This document shows, in pieces, positions 58,337-64,000 of a stretch of DNA of 64,000 nucleotides. Made by a program: the position numbers and the translations under genes. The notes under the pieces are model-generated. The model saw only the letters and a list, made by a program, of their open reading frames with translations, was not told the origin of the DNA and ran no database searches. Source of the stretch: Burkholderiaceae bacterium. GTDB lineage: Bacteria; Pseudomonadota; Gammaproteobacteria; Burkholderiales; Burkholderiaceae_C. Location of the stretch: NCBI GenBank assembly GCA_024235955.1, contig JACKLJ010000004.1, positions 62,001 to 126,000 on the forward strand, in the 5' to 3' direction. Positions within the stretch are counted from its first letter, which is position 1. Each line of letters opens with the position of its first letter.

Positions 58337-58957
58337 ATGAGTGACGCTACGGCCAGCAATTTCACCCCCGCCCCACTGGACAGCAGCAAGCGAACGTGGC
58401 TCCTGACCGCCAGCTGTGCTGGCGCCGTGGGCGCCGGCTTCGCGGCCGTGCCCTTCGTGAGCAGCTTCCAGCCTTCCGAGAAGGCCAAGGCGGCCGGCGC
58501 CGCCGTGGAGGTGGACATCTCCGATATCAAGCCCGGTGAACTCAAGCGTGCCGAGTGGCGCGGCAAGCCCATCTGGATCCTGCGCCGCACGCCGGAAATG
58601 CTGGAGTCGCTCAAGAAGGACGTGGCCGAGCTGGCCGATCCCCATTCCGAGCGCACCGCGATCCCGATCCCGCCCTATGCCAAGAACGACTGGCGCTCGA
58701 TCAAGCCCGAGTACCTGGTGCTGATCGGCATCTGCACGCACCTGGGCTGCTCGCCGGTCGAGAAGTTCACCCCGGGCGCCCAGCCTTCGCTGCCCGACAA
58801 CTGGCCGGGCGGCTTCTTCTGCCCCTGCCACGGTTCCACCTTCGATTTCGCGGGCCGCGTGTTCAAGAACAAACCGGCGCCGGACAACCTCGAGGTGCCG
58901 CGCTACACCTACCTGTCGGACAGCAAACTGCTGATCGGCGAAGACAAGAAAGCGTGA
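58337..58957 (+). CDS. petA: Ubiquinol-cytochrome c reductase iron-sulfur subunit (Rieske)
   Basis: 206 aa. The N-terminus SSKRTWLLTASCAGAVGAGF is a Tat-like anchor with Lys-Arg in place of Arg-Arg. The Rieske cluster ligands are Cys133-His135 (CTHLGC) and Cys162/Cys164-His165 (CPCHGS); Cys138 and Cys164 give the usual disulphide. It moves the second electron of ubiquinol to cytochrome c1. First gene of petABC. Confidence 0.96.
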   Translation: MSDATASNFTPAPLDSSKRTWLLTASCAGAVGAGFAAVPFVSSFQPSEKAKAAGAAVEVDISDIKPGELKRAEWRGKPIWILRRTPEMLESLKKDVAELADPHSERTAIPIPPYAKNDWRSIKPEYLVLIGICTHLGCSPVEKFTPGAQPSLPDNWPGGFFCPCHGSTFDFAGRVFKNKPAPDNLEVPRYTYLSDSKLLIGEDKKA

Positions 58958-58969
58958 CGAGGGGGCACC

Positions 58970-60415
58970 ATGGCTGAATTCAAGGAAATCTCCCCCAACG
59001 CGCCGCTGGGCGCCAAAGTGGGCAACTGGTTCAACAACCGTTTCCCGACGGCGTTTGCGGAATACCGCAAGCACATGTCGGAGTACTTCGCGCCGAAGAA
59101 CTTCAACTTCTGGTACTTCTTCGGCTCGCTGGCGATGCTGGTGCTGGTGATCCAGATCGTCACCGGCATCTTCCTGGTCATGCACTACAAGCCGGACGCC
59201 GCCAAGGCGTTCGAGTCGGTCGAGTACATCATGCGCGATGTGCCGGGCGGCTGGATCATCCGCTATGCGCACTCCACGGGGGCTTCGGCCTTCTTCATCG
59301 TGGTGTACCTGCACATGTTCCGCGGCCTGCTGTACGGCAGCTACCGCAAGCCGCGCGAGCTGGTCTGGATCTTCGGCTGCGCGATCTTCCTGTGCCTGAT
59401 GGCCGAGGCCTTTATGGGCTACCTGCTGCCCTGGGGCCAGATGAGCTACTGGGGTGCCCAGGTGATCGTGAACCTGTTTGCGGCCATCCCGTTCGTGGGC
59501 CCGGACTTGGCGCTGCTGATCCGCGGTGACTACGTGGTGAGCGATGCCACGCTGAACCGCTTCTTCAGCTTTCACGTGATTGCCGTGCCGCTGGTGCTGA
59601 TCGGTCTGATCGTGGCGCACCTGCTGGCCCTGCACGACGTGGGCTCCAACAACCCCGACGGCATTGAGATCAAGCAAGGCCCGAAGGGCAACCGCTGGTC
59701 GCCCGATGCGCCGGCCGACGGCATCCCGTTCCACCCGTACTACTCGGTGCACGACATCATGGGCGTCGGCGTGTTCCTGATGGCGTTCTTTGCCGTCATG
59801 TTCTTCGCGCCGGAAATGGGCGGCTACTTCCTGGAGTACAACAACTTCATCCCGGCGGATCCGCTGGTCACGCCTTCGCACATCGCGCCGGTGTGGTACT
59901 TCACGCCGTTCTATTCCATGCTGCGCGCCACGACCGACCTGATGGTCAACGTGCTGAGTGTCATCATCGCCCTTGGCGCCGTGCTTGGCTTCCTCAAGTG
60001 CCGCTGTTCCATGCTGCTGCGTGGCGGCTTGGTGCTGGCCGCTGTGGTGGCGATTGCGCTGCTGAAGACCTTCGACGCCAAGTTCTGGGGCGTGGTGGTG
60101 ATGGGTGGCGCCGTGATCATCCTGTTCTTCCTGCCCTGGCTGGACCGCAGCCCGGTGAAGTCGATCCGTTACCGCCCCAGCTGGCACACCTGGCTGTACA
60201 CCGTGTTCGTCATCTGGTTCCTGATCCTGATGGTGCTGGGCATCATGGTGCCGGGTCCGATCTTCAGCACGCCGTCGCTGTCCTGGCTGACCAACGAGCT
60301 GGTGGCCATGGTGGGCACGCTGTTCTACTTCGGCTTCTTCCTGCTGATGCCCTGGTGGAGCCAGTTGGGTGAGCCCAAGCCGGTCCCCGAGCGCGTGACC
60401 TTCAAACCGCATTGA
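58970..60415 (+). CDS. petB: Cytochrome b subunit of the bc1 complex
   Basis: 481 aa, longer than mitochondrial cytochrome b by ~100. Quinol-site and haem-ligand regions: HSTGASAFFIVVYLHMFRGL, GYLLPWGQMSYWGAQV, and FFSFHVIAVPLVLIGLIVAH with paired His. The PEWY-type quinol motif appears as the APVWYFTPFY block. Extra helices lie at the C-terminus. 12 nt after petA. Confidence 0.95.
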   Translation: MAEFKEISPNAPLGAKVGNWFNNRFPTAFAEYRKHMSEYFAPKNFNFWYFFGSLAMLVLVIQIVTGIFLVMHYKPDAAKAFESVEYIMRDVPGGWIIRYAHSTGASAFFIVVYLHMFRGLLYGSYRKPRELVWIFGCAIFLCLMAEAFMGYLLPWGQMSYWGAQVIVNLFAAIPFVGPDLALLIRGDYVVSDATLNRFFSFHVIAVPLVLIGLIVAHLLALHDVGSNNPDGIEIKQGPKGNRWSPDAPADGIPFHPYYSVHDIMGVGVFLMAFFAVMFFAPEMGGYFLEYNNFIPADPLVTPSHIAPVWYFTPFYSMLRATTDLMVNVLSVIIALGAVLGFLKCRCSMLLRGGLVLAAVVAIALLKTFDAKFWGVVVMGGAVIILFFLPWLDRSPVKSIRYRPSWHTWLYTVFVIWFLILMVLGIMVPGPIFSTPSLSWLTNELVAMVGTLFYFGFFLLMPWWSQLGEPKPVPERVTFKPH

Positions 60416-60438
60416 CGCAGCTGCCGGAGAAACACAAC

Positions 60439-61203
60439 ATGGCTTTCTGGAAAAGACTTCTCGTTGGCTGCGCGGCGGCGTTGAGCCTGGGCATGGCGGC
60501 CCATGCTTCCACCGGTGGCATCGCATGGGACAAGGCGCCCGTGAACACCACCAACACGGCCTCGCTGCAGAACGGCGCCAAGCTGTTCGTCAACTACTGC
60601 CTCAACTGCCATTCGGCCGCGTTCATGCGCTACAACCGCCTGACCGACATCGGCATCACCGAAGCGCAGATCAAGGACAACCTGCTGTTCTCCACCCAGA
60701 AGGTGGGCGACACCATGAAGTCGGCCATCGACCCTCACCAGGCCAAGGCCTGGTTCGGTGCCAACCCGCCCGACCTGACGGTGATTGCGCGTTCGCGCTC
60801 CGGCCATGGTGGGACAGGCGCGGATTACCTCTACACGTTCCTGCGATCTTTCTACCGCGACCCGAACCGCCCGACGGGCTGGAACAACCTCGCGTTCCCG
60901 AACGTCGGCATGCCCAACCCCCTGTGGCAGCTGCAGGGGGAGCAGAAGCCCCAGTTCGACACCCAGGAAGAGCATGGCCAGGAAGTGCACGTGTTCAAGG
61001 GTTGGGAACAGGTGAGCCCCGGTACCATGACGCAGCTGCAGTTCGACCAGAACGTGGGTGATCTGGTGAATTACCTGGCCTGGATGGGCGAGCCTGCCCA
61101 GAACACGCGCACGCGCATCGGTGTGTGGGTACTGCTGTTCATGCTGGGTTTCACCGTCATCGCCTGGCGCCTGAACGCCGCGTACTGGAAAGACGTCAAG
61201 TAA
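60439..61203 (+). CDS. petC: Cytochrome c1
   Basis: 254 aa from the ATG at 60439. The signal is RLLVGCAAALSLGMAAHAS. The haem site is CLNCH (Cys54, Cys57, His58), and AAFMRYNRLTDIG follows. ANPPDLTVIARSRSGHGG and the C-terminal anchor VLLFMLGFTVIAWRLNAAYW are typical. It accepts electrons from the Rieske protein. Confidence 0.96.
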   Translation: MAFWKRLLVGCAAALSLGMAAHASTGGIAWDKAPVNTTNTASLQNGAKLFVNYCLNCHSAAFMRYNRLTDIGITEAQIKDNLLFSTQKVGDTMKSAIDPHQAKAWFGANPPDLTVIARSRSGHGGTGADYLYTFLRSFYRDPNRPTGWNNLAFPNVGMPNPLWQLQGEQKPQFDTQEEHGQEVHVFKGWEQVSPGTMTQLQFDQNVGDLVNYLAWMGEPAQNTRTRIGVWVLLFMLGFTVIAWRLNAAYWKDVK

Positions 61204-61298
61204 CAAGCCTTCGCCCGGTGCGCTTCATGCCCGGGCCAACTGGAGTGGGTGGCGCGCTGGTGCCCACCCGCTCCTTTGATTTTTAGGAGCTGCCCGCC

Positions 61299-61910
61299 AT
61301 GATGGTGCTGTATTCCGGAACCACCTGCCCGTTTTCCCACCGCTGCCGGTTCGTGCTGTTCGAGAAGGGCATGGACTTCGAGATCCGCGATGTCGACCTG
61401 TACAACAAGCCGGAAGACATCAACGTGATGAACCCGTACGGCCAGGTGCCGATCCTGGTGGAGCGCGATCTCATCCTGTACGAGTCGAACATCATCAACG
61501 AGTACATCGACGAGCGCTTCCCCCACCCGCAACTGATGCCCGGCGATCCGGTGGATCGTGCGCGCGTGCGCCTGTTCCTGCTCAACTTCGAGAAGGAGCT
61601 GTTCGTGCATGTCAGCACGCTGGAGAGCCGCAGCGCGCGCAGCAACGAAAAAGCTCTGGAAAAGGCGCGCACCAACATCCGCGACCGCCTGACGCAGATG
61701 GCGCCGGTGTTCCTGAAGAACAAGTTCATCCTGGGCGAGAACTTCTCCATGCTCGACGTGGCGCTCGCGCCGCTGCTGTGGCGGCTGGACTACTATGGCA
61801 TCGAGCTGTCGAAGAACGCCGCGCCGCTGCTCAAGTACGCCGAGCGCATCTTCTCCCGGCCGGCCTACATTGAGGCGCTGACGCCTTCTGAAAAGGTGAT
61901 GCGCAAGTAA
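61299..61910 (+). CDS. sspA: Stringent starvation protein A (SspA)
   Basis: 203 aa with GST fold: thioredoxin-like part LYSGTTCPFSHRCRFVLFEK, the PILVERDLILYESNIINEYI block, and the helical C-domain ending in Pro-Ser-Glu-Lys. SspA binds RNA polymerase and affects stationary-phase and stress genes. The Met-Met start at 61299 follows AGGAG. Placement after petABC and before sspB is the usual beta-proteobacterial order. Confidence 0.95.
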   Translation: MMVLYSGTTCPFSHRCRFVLFEKGMDFEIRDVDLYNKPEDINVMNPYGQVPILVERDLILYESNIINEYIDERFPHPQLMPGDPVDRARVRLFLLNFEKELFVHVSTLESRSARSNEKALEKARTNIRDRLTQMAPVFLKNKFILGENFSMLDVALAPLLWRLDYYGIELSKNAAPLLKYAERIFSRPAYIEALTPSEKVMRK

Positions 61911-61922
61911 GCGCAGGCAGGC

Positions 61923-62444
61923 ATGGAAAGCGTACTCGAGGCCAGTTCCACCCGTCCGTACCTGCTCCGGGCCATCTATGAATGGTGTTCCGACAATGGC
62001 CTGACGCCGTATGTGGCGGTCATGGTGGACGACAGCGTGCAGGTGCCGCGCGAGTACGTCAACAACGGCGAGATCGTTCTCAACGTCAGCTTCGACGCCA
62101 CCAGTGGCCTGAAGCTGGGCAACGACTTCATCGAGTTCAAGGCCCGCTTCGGCGGCGTGCCTCGGGACATCATGGTGCCCGTGGAGCGCGTGGCCGCCAT
62201 CTACGCGCGCGAGAACGGCCAGGGCATGGCGTTTCCCGTGTCCGGCGCGGGTGAAAGCAAGATCGGTGCTGCGCCAGCGGGCGAGAGCGCCACGCCTGCC
62301 GCAGCGCCTCCTCAACCGACATCATCGACCAAGGCAGGTCCGCAACTGGTTCCCGTGGCTGAAGGCCCGTCGTCCGACTCATCCGGCGACGAACCCTCTC
62401 CCCCGCCCAAAGGCCCGCGCCCGGCGCTCAAGCGCGTGAAATGA
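61923..62444 (+). CDS. sspB: ClpXP protease specificity-enhancing factor SspB
   Basis: 173 aa. The substrate-binding domain lies at residues 8-110 (RPYLLRAIYEWCSDNGLTPY, NNGEIVLNVSFDATSGL, FGGVPRDIMVPVERVAAIYA). A Pro/Ser/Ala-rich linker follows. The end GPRPALKRVK is the conserved tail that docks on ClpX. It delivers ssrA-tagged proteins to ClpXP. Confidence 0.95.
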   Translation: MESVLEASSTRPYLLRAIYEWCSDNGLTPYVAVMVDDSVQVPREYVNNGEIVLNVSFDATSGLKLGNDFIEFKARFGGVPRDIMVPVERVAAIYARENGQGMAFPVSGAGESKIGAAPAGESATPAAAPPQPTSSTKAGPQLVPVAEGPSSDSSGDEPSPPPKGPRPALKRVK

Positions 62445-62508
62445 AGCCGCCGTGGGCGCAGGCGGTGCGTGCTCCCGTTCAGGCCGCTTGATAGAATCGC
62501 GCCCCTGT

Positions 62509-62584
62509 GCCGCTTTAGCTCAGTTGGTAGAGCACCCGCCTTGTAAGCGGTAGGTCGTCAGTTCGAATCCGACAAGCGGCACCA
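62509..62584 (+). tRNA. tRNA-Thr (UGU)
   Basis: 76 nt with encoded CCA. GCCGCTT pairs with AAGCGGC in the acceptor stem, the anticodon loop reads CTTGTAA (anticodon TGT), and the T arm is TTCGAATCC. A -10-like TAGAAT lies at 62492-62497. Confidence 0.96.
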
Positions 62585-62594
62585 TCTTCTCCGT

Positions 62595-62924
62595 TCAGGC
62601 CGGCCGCAGTACCTTGATGCGCACGTTCTGCACCGCCAGGCCGGCGCGTTCAAGTGCAGCCACGAGTTCCGGTGCGAGTTGTCGCAGTTTGGCCGCCGCT
62701 GCATTGCTGGGCGCCAACAGCGTCCAGACTCCCTCTTCCAGACCACCCGCCTTCAACCCGCCACCCAACGCGGGAGGCACCAAACCTCGTGCAACGTGCA
62801 GGCGTGCCTCGGACTCCCGTGCCATGGCAGCAAGCCGTGCCAGCGTGGGTGCTTCCTCAATGGCTTCGAGCAGGCGCTTGGAGCGGCGAGCGGGATCGGC
62901 GGGCAAGCGTGACGGGGTGCTCAT
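62595..62924 (-). CDS. DUF721 / DciA-like protein
   Basis: 109 aa. The helical lead SKRLLEAIEEAPTLARLAAM and the KH-like end VQNVRIKVLRPA match the short DUF721 proteins that commonly sit beside secA. Longer relatives (DciA) help load the replicative helicase; whether this short form does is inference. Convergent with tRNA-Thr and divergent from secA. Confidence 0.82.
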   Translation of the reverse strand: MSTPSRLPADPARRSKRLLEAIEEAPTLARLAAMARESEARLHVARGLVPPALGGGLKAGGLEEGVWTLLAPSNAAAAKLRQLAPELVAALERAGLAVQNVRIKVLRPA

Positions 62925-63105
62925 GGCAGGCCATTATGGTGCCGGAGCCACGCAGTAAAATGCAATGTTTGCCCATGCGAGTGGGCGCCTGAAGGTGAGT
63001 CCGGCCTTGCATGGGGCAATTTCGACCCCAGTTGCCGGGTTCGCCTTGTACCGATCTTCTCTTTGAGCCCGGGTTGTCGTAGCGCGACCGGCCCGGCTTT
63101 CACGC

Positions 63106-64000
63106 ATGGCCACCACCCTCCTCACCAAGCTCTTCGGCAGCCGCAACGACCGCCTGCTCAAACAGTACCGCAAGAAGGCCGCGCGCATCAATGCGCTCGA
63201 ACCTGAACTGGAAAAACTGAGCGACGAGGCCTTGCGGGCCAAGACCGAGGAGTTTCGCGAGCGGCTGGCCAAGGGCGAATCCATCGACGACCTGCTGCCC
63301 GAAGCCTTCGCCGTGGTGCGCGAAGGTTCCAAGCGTGTCATGAAGATGCGTCACTTCGACGTGCAACTGGTCGGTGGCATGGCCTTGCACGAAGGCAAGA
63401 TCGCCGAAATGCGGACCGGCGAGGGCAAGACCCTGACCGCCACGCTGCCGGTGTATCTGAATGCGCTGGCCGGCAAGGGCGTGCACGTGGTGACGGTGAA
63501 CGACTACCTGGCCGGGCGCGACGCGCAATGGATGGGGCGCCTCTACAACTTTCTAGGGCTTACGGTGGGCGTGAACCTGCCGGCCATGAGCCGCGAGCAG
63601 AAGCAGGCCGCCTACGGCTCTGACATCACCTACGGTACCAACAACGAATTCGGCTTCGACTACCTGCGCGACAACATGGTCTACGAGACGCAGGACCGCG
63701 TGCAGCGCAAGCTCAACTACGCCATCGTCGACGAGGTGGACTCGATCCTGATCGACGAAGCGCGCACGCCTCTGATCATCAGCGGTCAGGCCGAAGACCA
63801 TACGGCGCTCTACGTGTCCATGAACCAGGTGGTGCCTCTCCTGGTGCGCCAGGAAGGCGAGGCCGACCCGCGCACCGGCGAGGGCGTGACCAAGCCTGGC
63901 GACTTCACGGTGGACGAGAAAGCCCATCAGGTCTATCTGACCGAACAGGGCCATGAGAACGCCGAGCGCATCCTGACGGAGCGCGGTCTGATCGCCGAGG
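63106..64000 (+). CDS. secA: Preprotein translocase ATPase SecA (5' part)
   Basis: The first 298 codons are present; the gene runs off the window. MATTLLTKLFGSRNDRLLKQ start, Walker A MRTGEGKT at 102-109, the YGTNNEFGFDYLRDN block and Walker B DEVDS from residue 209, followed by the start of the preprotein-crosslinking domain. SecA drives SecYEG export. The start follows a 180-nt upstream gap with a TAAAAT -10-like box near 62956; no SecM-type leader peptide is seen. Confidence 0.96.
   Translation, partial: MATTLLTKLFGSRNDRLLKQYRKKAARINALEPELEKLSDEALRAKTEEFRERLAKGESIDDLLPEAFAVVREGSKRVMKMRHFDVQLVGGMALHEGKIAEMRTGEGKTLTATLPVYLNALAGKGVHVVTVNDYLAGRDAQWMGRLYNFLGLTVGVNLPAMSREQKQAAYGSDITYGTNNEFGFDYLRDNMVYETQDRVQRKLNYAIVDEVDSILIDEARTPLIISGQAEDHTALYVSMNQVVPLLVRQEGEADPRTGEGVTKPGDFTVDEKAHQVYLTEQGHENAERILTERGLIAE

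Noticed and set aside
62940..63105. SecM-like arrest peptide before secA
   Set aside because: No ORF with a signal sequence and an arrest motif is present in the leader; the upstream neighbour is the DUF721 gene on the other strand.

Overview
The window is very GC-rich chromosomal DNA from a beta-proteobacterium, almost certainly a member of the Comamonadaceae (Acidovorax/Comamonas group; genus not determinable by eye). The reasons are the conserved blocks mlaFEDACB-yadGH-ibaG-murA-hisGD, rplM-rpsI-erpA, hisBHAFIE-hinT-tatABC-petABC-sspAB, the short HisZ-dependent HisG, aerobic CoA-thioester aromatic pathways (paa and box), and about twenty copies of a short dispersed element carrying the core gcgcaggcagctat that I know from this family. 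No rRNA, CRISPR array, transposase or integrase is visible.

Layout. 1-357: tRNA-Met with a strong terminator. 358-1887: secreted VWA protein. 2107-5638: phenylacetate locus 1 (paaF divergent from paaG-paaI-paaK) with a palindromic operator in the divergent gap. 5860-15392: one long leftward block, mlaF-E-D-A-C-B, yadG-yadH, ibaG, murA, hisG, hisD. 15570-18331: tyrS divergent from an M23 peptidase. 18510-20394: erpA, a bactofilin, rpsI-rplM. 20708-24441: rlmJ and two tandem secreted lipoproteins with a TIM-barrel glycosidase-like domain. 24521-28721: phenylacetate locus 2 (paaABCDE) behind a second copy of the same operator. 29204-35510: rlpA-like protein, metF, tlyA, a nitrilase-family enzyme, a GNAT protein, a small membrane protein and ahcY, headed by an SAH riboswitch. 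35599-42041: prfC, an FAD oxidoreductase, boxB, a chimeric antitoxin fused to a duplicated prfC 3' end, an alpha/beta hydrolase, and a vapBC pair. 42031-50006: hisC-B-H-A-F, a periplasmic hypothetical protein, gdhA, hisI-E. 50003-53771: small membrane protein, patatin, hinT, tatABC. 53961-62444: HtrA-like protease, NIF3 protein, pdxA, mscL, petABC, sspAB. 62509 to the end: tRNA-Thr, a dciA-like gene and the 5' part of secA.

How it works together. The window supplies phospholipid retrograde transport and outer-membrane asymmetry (Mla), histidine synthesis, ring activation and epoxidation of phenylacetyl-CoA with a lone benzoyl-CoA epoxygenase subunit, methyl-cycle recycling (AhcY, MetF), Tat and Sec export, and the cytochrome bc1 complex.

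The most notable signals beyond the genes are: (i) the short repeat family, of which several copies lie inside reading frames and encode protein; (ii) a second, longer composite repeat whose copies carry two hairpins with compensated base changes; (iii) an antitoxin gene whose 3' end is a duplicated piece of prfC and which keeps a degenerate copy of the vapBC operator; (iv) a 431-bp near-identical tract between the two lipoprotein genes; (v) the 28-bp operator shared by both paa loci.
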